Source of the DNA: Gavia stellata
Taxonomy: Eukaryota; Chordata; Aves; Gaviiformes; Gaviidae
Direction: 5' to 3'
DNA length: 64,000 nt
Assembly: GCF_030936135.1 (NCBI RefSeq)
Contig: NC_082606.1
Coordinates: 5,155,255-5,219,254 of the forward strand
This document shows, in pieces, positions 39,501 to 50,700 of the stretch (the first letter of the stretch is position 1; the number at the start of each line of letters is the position of its first letter). The position numbers and the translations under genes are program-made. Below the pieces are notes generated by a model. It ran no database searches and was not told where the DNA came from. It worked only from the letters and a program-made list of their open reading frames with translations.

Positions 39501-42500
39501 CATCCCACAAAGGTAATTCTGCTCCGAGCCGTGTTTGTCAGCCCTGTGCTTACTGTGAAGCACCAAACTGCAGCTTCAAATTCTGGCAGGCAACTGAACT
39601 CTTCCTGTGAAGAAAACTAACTTACTTTGGATATGTTTAATATCAGAGCCATAGCTATTTCTCTCCTTTCCCTTTGGTACAGGGCTGACTCAAATGCGAA
39701 ATACATCCTCATCATCTCAAGTTATTCCTCTGCTGGAGCAGATCCATGCTTTGCAAGGTAATGAAGCTATCAACTTCAGACACAACTGGAATTTACAACA
39801 TTCTTTGTTGCATAAATCTGCGATGCAGTTCAAAGGCAACGGTATTGCTAGTGTTAAGTCAAACACTGAATTCTTGAAGAGACTACGGAGTTAAGAAAGT
39901 AAAGGCCCTTGCCACCAAAAGGAGTCTGTAAGACCAGCCTGTCCAGGATCTCTGTTGATTTTTGCCTCTGAGAAGAGAGATTATTAAGACTCTCAAGATT
40001 TCCAAACATTGAACACAGCAGTTATGGATACTTATGCAAGATCTAGAAATTAGAAGACAGGTGCTGCCAGTAATAGAATTTTTTTTTTTCTTTTTTCCCC
40101 CAAGATTGCCACAGACCTAGTTAGTTTGGGAAGGGGAAGAAGTCCGTAAACGTGCTTGTTTTTCAGCCATGTATAAATAGTCCTATTCAGCTTTATCAGC
40201 CACCTACAATTACCTAATGAAGTGTTCCTCCATTTGCCACTCTCACAGGACACCACACCTCAAGGACAAGCATGAGAAGAAACTATCCAGGCCAGCTTTG
40301 GTGAGAGATAAATACAGTGCAGGTGGATACAGTACAGCCCGACTCCTCCTTAATACCTACCGTGTCCACACCCCCAGGTATCCTAGCACAATTACTTTGC
40401 TACCCTATTTGTGTAGCTATTAACATTTACAAACAGGGATTGAAAGCAGATGCAAGCTCACTGAAAGCCTCTAAGCCAACTTATTGCTGAAAGATGATTT
40501 AATACTTGCTCCCATGCCCTAAAGATAATATTAACCTTATTTTTAGTCTGATCTCACATACCAGTTACATCTTTACATAAAATCGCAAGTTAGCACTTCC
40601 CCCAAGATGGAGGAATAAAACCAAATACATCATTAAATGTCAGGGTCCTTGCAACAGTGGAAAATTTTAAGATTCACTTAAAAACAAGAGAAGCTTCTTC
40701 TATTTCTCTTTTTAATGGGCAGGTTTTCTAAACCACCTCCCTTGCAACACTGAGGATTCAGCACTACTACTAGAAATAACAGCACTACTACCAATCAATT
40801 TTGGATAAACGAAGTAAACAGCACAGGAAGTAGTTTATGATTTAATAGCTTAAAATTTGCTAAGCCCACACACCTTAAAGGTAACCTGCTGAGAGATTAC
40901 TTCCTGCATGTGAAGCTAACATTCAAAACAGATGTTTAGTTTGTCATCCTCAGCATTATCACAAATTAACAATACACCTTCTTGTATACAGCAGTTCTAC
41001 AATATGCTTTTAATAGCAATTGTACAGAACAAATTCTATATTTCGGGGAGGGTCCCTTATATGGATTAGCACAGTATTTTCCTCTCTATACACCTTCTAT
41101 TTTTAGCACTCCCACTACCTCCAAGGCCTGGTCTTTTCCGGCCTCCTTTGCTGCTAAAATGGCAGCAAGCCAGCAAACGTATGCACTGCTCTAGGGAACA
41201 CTTACGCTTAGTGCTGGTTGTTTCAGTAGGTTAGAGAACATCATGCTATGTTTAAAAGCCCTGATTGGATTTGAAGAATTACAGGACAAGAAAAATTAAG
41301 AAAATCCAAATTTCCTTAGTTGTGCTAACACCTTATATGAGTAAACTAAGAGCTCAAGTTCTACTGTCTTGACAAAAGGCTTTTTACCTCCTTTAATTTC
41401 CTCTGACTGTAAGAACGCAAAATAACGGTCCTAAGCAATCTCATTTTTGGATGCTCATGCGCTAGCACAGTAAGTCTGTTTTTTAACTAGAACCACCATC
41501 ACAAAAAGAAAGACTAAAAAAGAATTTTTTCAAGGGGAGAACATTAGCGCAACCATGTCCCTGTAAGAGACAACAAGGAGGGTAATGGGTCAGAAATCTG
41601 ACCTGCAAGTTGTGCCTGGGATTAAATGAACACGGGAAACATATTATGCAAATACATAAACAGGGCAGCCTTTCTTCGTCTGTGCTAACCAACTGTCCAT
41701 GCACTAGCACAGAGAAAACAAATTTGCAAGAGTCCTCTTTCAGGAAACCTATTTCTGAAAGCAGGCTTCTTTCACGTATTTTACTTCTCATGCACAGAAA
41801 AACAACAACTAACATAGCAGGAGAAAGCATCGTACGATAGCTTGAAGAGAAAAAAGGTCTGTACTTCTTGTAAACTCTTTGTGCTTAGTACTTTAGAACC
41901 AACTGAAAGGCCGATTACACCTCCAAAAAGCGGAATTCAGGAGTCTGTTTTTCCTCAGTGCTTAGGGTCTCAAACATAATTCAGTCTGAAGATTTAGTGA
42001 CCAAAGATTCAAGAAGAGAGTCATACTCTCATAATAAATAAAAGATTAACATTCTCTCAACTCTTCCACTGTGAAGACTGAACAGGCGAACAGGAGGACA
42101 TAGAAGCAAGATCAAAACCCCCTGGAAAGCAATTCCCTAGTTGCCCAATACTTAATGATACCTCAAGCGTGCCTATGTTTTTCAAACATTACCAAATTCA
42201 TAAATACAATAAAAAACCCATCTCAGATTAAAAAAACCCAAAAATTAGCCACCGTCCCACCAGAACTGAAACATTTTCCTTTCAAAGCTATGTTGAAAGC
42301 TTGTGATCACGTAGAAGAAAACATACACACCTAGACTTCCAGACTGAAATGCGATTACAAGAGACTGCTTGATCTGGTTTTGGTTTACAGCAACATTGCA
42401 CGTGAACTAGAAACAAAATTCAGTAAACCACGGTAGCTTCAACAGTCACATAGTATTCCTTCCCCTTGGACTGAAAAGAATAGCTAAGGCAAACCCCGGA

Positions 42501-45500
42501 CTGTGCTTTCATGACTGCCTGAAAGATTGTGACATGGCCAAAGGAAAGCAAAGGATTAAATGCCTTCTGCTTAGAAAAGAGCCCATACAGGCCTGATCAC
42601 TGCTACTATCATGCAAGCTAAGGAACATAGTAAATTGAGATCCATAGGGTAAAATATGGAACAAGTGTATTCTACTCAACTCTGTGCAGTAAACAACATT
42701 GCAAATAAAAATATAAAAGCCAGCACTGCGCCAAAATATCTCCATTATTTTTACAGTAGAAGTAAAATTCAATTAAGTCTTAGGATAGTATTTTCTTGAC
42801 TTTCAAATTGCAGTTGCCTAGATTGTTAGCATAAAATATTGATCTTGAAATAAAAGTTCACTTGAACAGAACACGGCATAAACATAGCACTGTCTACTGG
42901 ATTCATGTATACACTGAAGAAGCTAATGAGTAACATTTCAAAATTCAATCTCCACAGTAGCTAGTTATGACTTGAATTCACCCAACTATTTGCTTTAACT
43001 GGCAAGCACTATCTGATAGCAGCCCCTACAGTACTGTGTGAAATAAAGGGGCAGAAGTTGGTCTGAATGCTTTCTGCTTCATCTTTACATATCTAAGCTC
43101 ATTTTCACTGAAAAAAATGGGTGCAATAACAAATGCAGGTACCTTTTTCTGATTATCAGGTGGGAAAAAACTGAAATATCCTAAATGAATGCAAAGATAC
43201 ACTGCTGTTGAAACTTGTTCAGCTTCACATTAGCGCAGGAGAGTTGTAATTTGCTAGTGAATTATATGCAACAGGAACTCCCCAAGGCAAAGCTCTCTAC
43301 AGTTAGTTCCAGTTCATCCACAGATGACTCAGCCTTCTCCTTTGATTACAGCAGAAAAGACATCACATGCTAAACTGCTTCACATCTGTCCTACCACAAA
43401 TATGCTGTGAAACACCAGTGAGCTTCCTAAGTGCGTGCCTACGTGCTCCTCACAAGCATAGTTCGTTTCAGTAACAGATTCCATAGTCCTCAGTCTGGCT
43501 GTCGTCATTTTGCAATGCCCATATTGCGTTTCGGATAAAGTCAGCAGGGTGCTCTGACTTGCTAGTGTAACTCATCGAGCCTCAAGTTGGGCATGCTATT
43601 TGTCATAGTAAGTGGAGATATAATCAAGACTTCAAATACGCTGCTAAAATTCCTCCGCACATTACTACCTTCAGAGTGACCGGAATACAGGTCATACTTC
43701 AAACAAAACAAAACGCCACAACGTAGAGCTCAGTTGTTAACAGCATTAATCGGGAAACTGGAATTAGCTTTCCACAGCTGTTCCAATGCTGGTAACCTGT
43801 GCACATGTATCACTTATAAAAATTTTGTTTTCTAATGTTTTCACATAGGAGCAGATAAAAATGCTGGTCATTTAAATAAAACGTAAATAGAAGCAAAATC
43901 CCCGTACATCACAAAGCTACTCAAACCCTTCCTTTATGCTTAACACCCATACAGCTTTTGTCATTGCTGCATGCACCATCTGTGTAATTTTTGAGTTGCT
44001 CCGAACACTCTTTCTTCAGGTGAGACCACTGAACTGTGATTTTACTTGCAGGGGATAAAAATATCTGTTACAGAAGTATTCCTCATAAAACTGGATCCCC
44101 AAACTTCAGCAAACAGATTTTTCCCTGATGAAGTACACAAAAGATACCCAATTATTTGAACAAAATACCCATCAGTGGAGCTATATACTCAGTCATTTTA
44201 CAAGACCGTAACATGGATTTCCCCGAGATTTGCACTGTTCAAATCCAGCACTGACACACCGCAGAAGTAACGACACACATATGAAACCATGACGCTAACA
44301 GGAAATGCGGAAGCAGCTGTGAACAGTTTTGCTTAGGGATGAAGAGGATAGAAGATGCTGAACGCACAAAAGCATTGCTTTCAATAGACTTCCAGTCTTT
44401 GCTCTCTGAGGAATAAGGAAGATAAGGAACCTCACATTATCGGCGTAACTATTAAATCTCCCCAAACAGTGCTCACATCTCACTCTAAGAAACTGATGGA
44501 ATACATCAGCCCAGGCCATTCTTCTGTTAAAAGGATCACTTCTGTGATTCTACTACTTGATCTTGCCAGAGAGTTGATGCTGCTTCGCGACAGGATCCAT
44601 CACTTTCCCAAACTCGTGCAGGTTGCACCAAATCTCCAAAAGAAAGAAGCCTTTCTTTCAGAGGGAAGAAAAAAAACGAATATTGGAAAAAGACCCAAAC
44701 AAAACACACACACGCACACCTCAAGTTCACATCTCTTGGACAGGAACTGTAGTGTATTACTTCACTTTCTGATATTCTGACAAATAAAGGATATGTGAAA
44801 GGCTCACCAATGTGATGGAAGGAGTAACTACAGCCGAACAGCAGCTTTTGCAATCAAGAGGTTAGGTTCTCAACATACCCCAAAGCAAACAGAAGCAACT
44901 CCAAACCACATAAATAGCATTTATTTCAAAAAGTTTCTGCTAAGTCATTTGAAATGCGTGAGTTTAGCCGCAACCAGAGCTACAACACACATGCAAAAGC
45001 AGAGGGTTATTTCATAACTGTTTTTAAACAGCCAGGTCTGAAAATCAAGACATGAAGTGCTCAAAAATGTGTGTAATATAATGCTTCGCAGGAGTCTAAC
45101 GTTTTCACCTTCTGGTATGTAAAAAGTTGTCAAAATACAGCATTTAAGCCCTTACCAGTATGTACTGTAACTACTGCAATCCATACACACAGTATGCTGA
45201 ACTTTCTCTTGTTTTTCTGTTTTCTTGTGATTGGTCATAGGAATCTGTGCATCTTCATAATGCTTTTTTGCATGGCCATTCACATACCTAAAATAAATGA
45301 AAAACAATAAAAGTCTTATACTTTTAAACAGTTACTTAACCAACATTCATTGAAAATAAGAAGAAAAAAGGCAGCCTAATAAGCATCCAATATTTATACA
45401 GGCATTAAAATAGGCAGTTCACCTGTGTCAAAACATTGGTTAAACCTTCTACCTTTTTACCCCTTTACTCTCCCACGTTGTCCAAATTAATCTTTCCCTC

Positions 45501-47739
45501 TCCTTCATAGCAACCACAAACTGGCATCCTTGTACCAAAGCCCAGGATGTGGGCCCTGGACAGACTGATGCACCTTCACAACTGAGAAAACCATTAGCCT
45601 CCTTTTTCCATACTTGTAATGTGGTTAGTTCTCCGTATTGCTTTCCCATATACTTTTCTTACAGCTCTGCTTTTTTCTCACCCAGCACTCATCATGTTTG
45701 TGATTACTTTAACAGTGTGCCGACCCCCGTATGAAAGCACATCCATTTCAAGCTTTCCCATTCTGCAGCACGATTTAATATTACAGCATTCTACATTTTA
45801 TAAAGTTCATGAATTCGAAAGGCTCTAGGGCTTGGGGTTACATAACTGAAAAAGAAATCTAAAATCCTACAGCTTTTTTGCTGACACAGTGAACATTTTC
45901 ATGCTCAAAATTTGCCATCTAGAAAATTAAGCATCTTTAATTAAAAAAGTGTCATTACAAATGCAAGAGCCCTAAGTATCAGCTGAAAATCATTAACACT
46001 TAGAAGGGCATAGCCAGACCTCAGGTGAATTCCCTCCTCCCCCATTTCTTGCTTATTGAACTCAGCAATGCTAACCGACAGGAGCTCTGCAGATGCTCCA
46101 CATGAAGGTCTGGTATTCTACACTTGTTCTCACATGCAAGTGTAAACAATTCTGCTAAGGCAGCTGTGCTAGTTAAGGCACTGACACCACAGGGTTACCA
46201 ACATGGCTGTGCTGGCAGAATCCTGCAACAATTATGTCATAACCCGAATGAGACAGTTGTGCTTGCAGGAGTTGGGTTTCTGCCTAACAGTGCAAGTGAC
46301 AAGTTTATAAAGCTACGCTCCCACTAGAAATGCTCTGCTGCTATAACATGGTCAGTAATGTTCCCAATGACTCTAACCTGGAGGATGTACTTCAAGTGAA
46401 AATCTGAAAAGCTCTATTTCTCTTCCTTTATTTTCAAACAATATCTGAACAGCAGAATAGGCAGTGTGCTTTCATGATCACAAGTGCCCCCATTACAAGG
46501 TATATAACATTCTTCTCATTCCATTACTTTCCATTCTAAGGATGGGAGTGGTTCGAAAAGTCAAAACAAACTGCATAGATAACTGACTCAATGTCTACTA
46601 ACTGCACACAAGAAAGGTCATATGTGGGTAGTAGTAATATTTTTTTTTAAATTGGTAACAAGTAAAATATTCCAAACTATTTATTTCACACCATCACGTA
46701 ACATGAAGTAGCTCCCCCTCTCTAAGCTCTTGTCAAGTATAAATTTATAAAATAAATTAATAAATAAAAAGAGGAAAAAAAAAAAAGGGGGGTGTGCTGA
46801 AAACTCTAAGTAAGAGACATTATTAAAATTGCGGCACTTACTGCTATCCAGATCAAAGAAACAAAACCTGGAGTTTATTGAATCCACTTTAAAAGACAAA
46901 GTCACTAAGTTTAATGATGCTTTTCCGGAATAAAAGCACACCAGCACAGATGCTACCCTACAGATGAAAACATGTTCACATCTCAGATACTGTCTAAATG
47001 TTCACACTAACTGCATTCTCATTAATACGTGCATCTCAAACATTTATGTAGCAGCAAATTTTCTGCAGTTATCCTGACATATAAATAACAGCATTGACTG
47101 TATCATTCCTCTACAAATTCTTTTGGTGTACTTCAACTAACACAGACAAAAAACAGGTGTACTCTGAATGAATTCTGATGGTAGCTACTCCTTATATGTT
47201 ATGGCAATAACTTTGTTCCAAAACTACAGTACATTTAAGGTATTTTCTGTCTAAGCTGGACAGTTGCTATTTTTCCTCAAAATAAGCTGTGCCAACTTCG
47301 GATTTGTGGGTTTCCAAGAATTCTTATTGGTTTAATCTTACTACAATAGAAACATCTTTTACAGAATGGAACTTTACAATAATCTACTGAATTAGCAGTT
47401 CTCCAGGCACTTTTTGAGCTGAGCAATCGCGTTCATCGTACACTTCTCTTTTGGAAAAAAAAAAAAAAAGATGTTGAGTATAATCTCTGGACTCTCGTAA
47501 CTTAGCAAAGAAGTGTGGTCAGTATAAACATACAATGTTAAATGAGATCATAAAAGGTTTATTTCAGGGAATTATAAGGCATTCAGGAAAATCTGAATGA
47601 ACTCCCTCAGAGTTGAGCAACAAAGGAAAAACATAAAAGTCTAATTAAAAGATTTGCACACTAGCACTTTGTACCCACCTTCCACAATGGACACTTGAGC
47701 ATGTCAGACAGACCCACGGACTTTTATTTGACCGGCACA
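21381..47739 (-). CDS. USP3: USP3: ubiquitin-specific protease with ZnF-UBP domain (exons 2-15; first coding exon not in window)
   Basis: Coding exons on the - strand: 47739-47679, 45287-45156, 37864-37781, 36110-36029, 33393-33311, 32411-32298, 31609-31496, 27295-27149, 25171-25065, 24895-24815, 23822-23704, 23524-23411, 23291-23224, 21546-21381. They join in phase to 489 complete codons plus a split first codon. With about 30 residues from exon 1 this gives 520, the human length. USP3 is a nuclear deubiquitinase that removes ubiquitin from histones H2A and H2B and acts in the DNA damage response and innate immune signalling. Visible parts: N-terminal ZnF-UBP zinc finger (exons 2-4), basic linker KKRK-like (exon 5), Cys box GNTCFMNAI (exon 6), zinc-ribbon pairs CLIC and CHKC (exons 10, 12), His box GSGHYTAY and the NDS motif (exon 15). 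All catalytic residues are intact. Confidence 0.97.
23224..23291 (-). CDS. USP3: USP3 exon 14 (USP domain)
   Basis: Acceptor AACCACAG|CCT, donor TCAGG|GTGAGT. 22 codons, [20 protein letters not shown] then GS, ending in a split Gly. YDL.AVV.H is the conserved strand before the USP His box. Confidence 0.96.
23411..23524 (-). CDS. USP3: USP3 exon 13 (USP domain)
   Basis: Acceptor CCTGTAG|GTG, donor TTAGAG|GTATGA. 38 codons, phase 0 at both ends, beginning [20 protein letters not shown], the USP LHLKRF box, followed by [16 protein letters not shown]. Confidence 0.96.
23704..23822 (-). CDS. USP3: USP3 exon 12 (second zinc-ribbon Cys pair)
   Basis: Acceptor TTTTTTCAG|AT, donor CCAAAG|GTTCGT. 39 codons from [20 protein letters not shown], then [23 protein letters not shown] supplies the second zinc-ribbon pair. 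The donor GTTCGT is weaker than the usual GTAAGT, but the phase joins exactly to the next exon. Confidence 0.95.
24815..24895 (-). CDS. USP3: USP3 exon 11 (USP domain)
   Basis: Acceptor TTTCTAG|AC, donor CTACGAG|GTAAGA. 26 codons beginning [18 protein letters not shown] and ending GPMCTLR, split Asp at both ends. The D/LSLDIP string is a usual USP fingers motif. Confidence 0.95.
25065..25171 (-). CDS. USP3: USP3 exon 10 (first zinc-ribbon Cys pair)
   Basis: Acceptor TCTCTAG|A, donor TTCCTAG|GTAAGG. 35 codons beginning [20 protein letters not shown], then [19 protein letters not shown] supplies two ligands of the fingers-subdomain zinc ribbon. Split Ile at the start and split Asp at the end. 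Confidence 0.96.
27149..27295 (-). CDS. USP3: USP3 exon 9 (QQDAHEF motif)
   Basis: Acceptor CTCTTAAG|GGG, donor TTGCAT|GTAAGA. 48 codons starting [20 protein letters not shown], the conserved USP QQDAHEF box that helps form the active site, then [11 protein letters not shown] and SASNKCC, with a split Ile at the end. The intron sequence just upstream is also open in this frame, but the acceptor is clear. Confidence 0.96.
27527..27542 (+). repeat. TC dinucleotide repeat in USP3 intron 8
   Basis: Seven to eight TC units; GA in USP3 sense. Confidence 0.85.
31496..31609 (-). CDS. USP3: USP3 exon 8 (USP domain)
   Basis: Acceptor TTTCTAG|G, donor TTTTAG|GTAAGT. 37 codons beginning [18 protein letters not shown], then [14 protein letters not shown], and a split Arg shared with exon 9. 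Confidence 0.96.
31929..31949 (+). repeat. T21 tract in USP3 intron 7
   Basis: Twenty-one T (A21 in USP3 sense). No element body or target-site duplication was recognised beside it, so it is listed only as a homopolymer. Confidence 0.9.
32298..32411 (-). CDS. USP3: USP3 exon 7 (USP domain)
   Basis: Acceptor TCCATAG|T, donor AATGT|GTAAGT. 37 codons starting [20 protein letters not shown] and ending with [10 protein letters not shown], followed by a split Val. Part of the USP thumb region following the Cys box. Confidence 0.96.
33311..33393 (-). CDS. USP3: USP3 exon 6 (catalytic Cys box)
   Basis: Acceptor CACTTCCAG|GGA, donor GCTCAG|GTACCT. Reads [10 protein letters not shown] followed by [17 protein letters not shown]: the USP Cys box. 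The nucleophile codon TGT is at 33342-33340 (residue 168 if the missing exon 1 supplies 30 residues, as in human). Ends in a split Ser. Confidence 0.97.
33545..33596 (+). repeat. Diverged duplicated segment, copy 1
   Basis: About 50 bases sharing CTCAAACTGCC.TGAAGCTC and GACATGAAACC with 35750-35800, same orientation. Similarity fades outside. Lies on the far side of USP3 exon 6 from exon 5. Confidence 0.6.
34266..34290 (+). repeat. GTA/TAG trinucleotide repeat in USP3 intron 5
   Basis: About eight GTA units with one interruption. Confidence 0.85.
35620..35657 (+). repeat. A-rich low-complexity tract in USP3 intron 5
   Basis: Runs of A interrupted by single or paired G over about 38 bases; pyrimidine-rich in USP3 sense. 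Confidence 0.9.
35750..35800 (+). repeat. Diverged duplicated segment, copy 2
   Basis: Partner of the segment at 33545, 2.2 kb away and still inside intron 5. A local duplication or two fragments of one old dispersed repeat; neither family nor boundaries can be named. Confidence 0.6.
36029..36110 (-). CDS. USP3: USP3 exon 5 (basic linker)
   Basis: Acceptor CCAACAG|T, donor GTAAAT|GTAAGT. 27 codons after the split Asn: [20 protein letters not shown] then SKLLKVN. The basic RHRKRK cluster lies between zinc finger and protease domain and could serve as a nuclear localisation signal (inference). Confidence 0.94.
37781..37864 (-). CDS. USP3: USP3 exon 4 (end of ZnF-UBP)
   Basis: Acceptor TTGCAG|T, donor GGAAAA|GTAAGT. 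Reads [20 protein letters not shown] and ends with HLQNLE; the YRCDD(F)VVND string is the typical end of ZnF-UBP domains. Ends in a split Asn. Confidence 0.96.
37865..47678 (-). other. USP3: USP3 introns 2 and 3
   Basis: Introns 37865-45155 (7.3 kb) and 45288-47678. Low-repeat AT-rich sequence with a CA stretch near 44704 and an A/T-rich patch at 46740-46790. Short open frames of about 100 codons here (for example 44469-44780) have no domain or splice support. Confidence 0.8.
45156..45287 (-). CDS. USP3: USP3 exon 3 (ZnF-UBP core)
   Basis: Acceptor TATTTTAG|G, donor TACTG|GTAAGG. 43 codons beginning [20 protein letters not shown], with the zinc-ligand histidines, and ending with [13 protein letters not shown]. 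The last codon is a split Cys. Lysine-rich in the middle. Confidence 0.96.
47679..47739 (-). CDS. USP3: USP3 exon 2 (ZnF-UBP, first Cys pairs)
   Basis: Acceptor TTTTGTAG|TG, donor GGAAG|GTGGGT. The two opening bases finish a Val codon begun in the absent exon 1. Reads [19 protein letters not shown], the classic CxxC/W/CL.C/CG pattern of the ubiquitin-tail-binding ZnF-UBP domain. Ends in a split Arg. Confidence 0.95.
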
Positions 47740-50700
47740 CTACAAAAGATTAAAAAAAAAAAAAGCGTCAAATGAATTGGCTCCGATATTGCAGTTGTAT
47801 AACACATCTTGAGCGCTAGCAATAGTTCTGCTGACTCCACCTTAGCAGCACAGTTACATAAAATAGCCAGTCATGTTCATTAACCTATATTAGGGGCTAA
47901 ACTAACAGCCTGAAGAGCTATTGACACTAAAGCACATTAGCCTTCTGGCTTGGATTTTAGTTGCAGGCTACACATTTACCTGTTAGTTTCCATGAAAAAT
48001 TTTTTGTTTGTTTGTATTACATCCACATGAGGTCTACTTGATTTTGAAATACAATACAGAAATACCAGAACAAAAAGCAGCAAAAACACTGGTAAAGTTT
48101 AAAAGCCTTTCTTTTGGCTTTTAGTAAGGCAGTCCACCAAACACGGGAAAAAAGCCACAGCACTTCACTCCTGTTTCATAAAACTAGTTATACAAGAAGC
48201 CATTTTAAAGAAGATATTGCAAGAAAGCCTGGCAATCTGATAAGAAGCACACAGAATAAACTACTGTGCAATGCATGATAATACGCACCATTTATACAAC
48301 ACGTATTCCTACACTGCAGTGCTGGTAAGGCTTTATCCATAAAGATTTTACCCTTTCAGTCATGCACGAGAAGCTGAAAGGTTAAAATGTAACACAGGGC
48401 TGCGTTTCGCAATCCATTCATGACATCAGAAGATGTTACTGAATTTTTTAGCTGTCTTCTAAGTCTAGAAAACTTAACTTAAATAAACATGGATGTTTTT
48501 AAGCTAAAGGGCTTAAAAGGGAAAAAACAGCAGATACTAGAAAATGATGAAACACCATCCCAGGGTAGAGTTCATAGAAACGGGACATTCCAACTCCTAC
48601 CCCAACCCAGTAGCAAAGTCTGCAAATTCAGATCAGAAACAAAACCTCAATAAATAACCCATGTAGGCAGAACACAGCGAAACAGGCAAGCAAAGCAAAA
48701 TTTCCATTAGTCAAATCAAGAAAAAGCACATGCATCTTTATAAACAACAGCAATTTTGGAACTACAAGTAAATTGATATTGAACCCCCAAATTTTGAAAG
48801 GAATTCCAATTTGGATCATGTCATTGAAGGAGGGATGCTATGATATACAACACTTAGATTTGAATGAAGTAAAACTGTTAACAACTACCCATTACCACAG
48901 AATTTACAGAAATCGCATTACACTTTCAAATACCCAACTAATATGATGAGAAAAGAAAAATGAAATGCTAACTGCGCTTCTGCAAGGGTAAAGGACAACA
49001 ATAAAAAGACAACTTCAATTATCCCAAATATACAAAAGGGTACGATGCCACCTAATTTTTCTATCTGCTATAAGTAACTGCTTCTTGGAGCACCCAGTCC
49101 AAAGTCACAGAGGAAAAAATCAGACATCAGAAATACAAGGGTCTGTGAGGCCAGGGGGAAGAAGGAACAAAGCGAAGAGGATTAAATCCTAGCATACATG
49201 TAAATTACTTATATTGTTATTTATTCTGGAAAAGCTTGAGAACAGCCTTCCCTGTCTGGAGTCACACCTTAGAGAAAGGAATGGGGGAAACTGAAGCATG
49301 CAGAGAAGCTGCTCCATGGCAGGATCACCTGAGCAGGACTTCTAGCAAAACTCAAAAATACATTCACCGAGCCACAGATCAAACCGCTAAGATCAAAGAC
49401 TATCAGAGAAAACTAAGCTAACAAAAGTGAAAGAAGTTTCTTTATCAAATTAAACGCTAATTAAAAAGAAAAAGCAAGGAGGGGGTCAATTTTTAATCAG
49501 GAGAGATGTGATTAGCTTAGCTATTTAGAAGAGCTAATATACTTTTCCACCATTAGGTTTTTGCCTTGTTTACCTAAACCAGACAGAAAAATAAACTAGC
49601 TAACACTGCTTCTTAAATAATTGGTTTTTGGATTTGAATTCATTATTACAAATAGTGGTTGTATTTCAATTCACAGGTCCAATCCAAGAAATGTTTAAAA
49701 CTAAGAATTTTTCTATGTTCACTGAAAAAAAAGCACATTCCACAGAAATATTATTTGAATTAACTACTGTAAACTCTTTAGTAAAGACTCCAGAATTGTT
49801 TTCTTCAACTGCTGCAATTATTACTTTACTTGAGAAACACATTTTCTCACGTGTCTCAGTTTTCTGGGTTCGGTTTTCAAAAAAAAAAAAAAATTCTCCT
49901 ATTTCTAAAGTTGATGGGTTCCTACAACTGTGATGGTAATCTGGCAATAGATAGAGGATGGCCACGTAGAGCTGTTTTGGCTTATATTTCAAGTTAGAAA
50001 AGTGGAAGAAGTTTGTCTAATTTGACCATAATGGCACTGGCAAACAGAAGAGAAAGGGAAGACCTTACATAGCCATAGGGAAGAACTTAAATAGCCATCA
50101 TCAGTTAAAAACCGGCTAAATGGACCACCAGTCTAACCTGATGCAATTTTTTTTCCTGAATTACACAAACTGAAAGGTAAAAAATTAACGGGAAGGAAAC
50201 AGAAGCCAAAACCATTCATGCACTTAACAGATTAAGTGCTGCATGAATGCGCCACTACCATACACTTTCCTTGCCAGGAACACGAAACAGCTTTAAAATC
50301 CCAGCAGAAATCTCCCACTCTGAAACACCATTTTTGCTTTCACTATGTTATCGTCTTGTGGACGAAACTGGTTCTCAGCCAGTAGGTCAAAGCATTACGA
50401 CGCAAACTATTATTCTTACTTTCCACCATGTACCAGACAATTACAATTTCACATTCAGGCATTTTAAATACTGCTTGTCAAGCATTAAGTTATACTGAAG
50501 TAGTGCTCACTCTGCAGAGTTCACATCAGGCTTAAGTGTTCTGCACAAAGCCAGCAAACAAGTCCACCAACTCTGCACAATGCCAAAAAAAGAGCGTCCA
50601 CTAAAATGTTCCATCTTTCCTATCGGGCAATAGGAAAAGATGGCTCATTTGTTTGCTTCAGCTTTTAGGAAGAACTTTGCCCCAATTGCATCACATTAGA

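Noticed and set aside
44469-44853. Overlapping frames of 103 and 105 codons on opposite strands in USP3 intron 3
   Set aside because: Mirror-image open frames in low-stop sequence with no recognisable domain and no splice context; consistent with chance.
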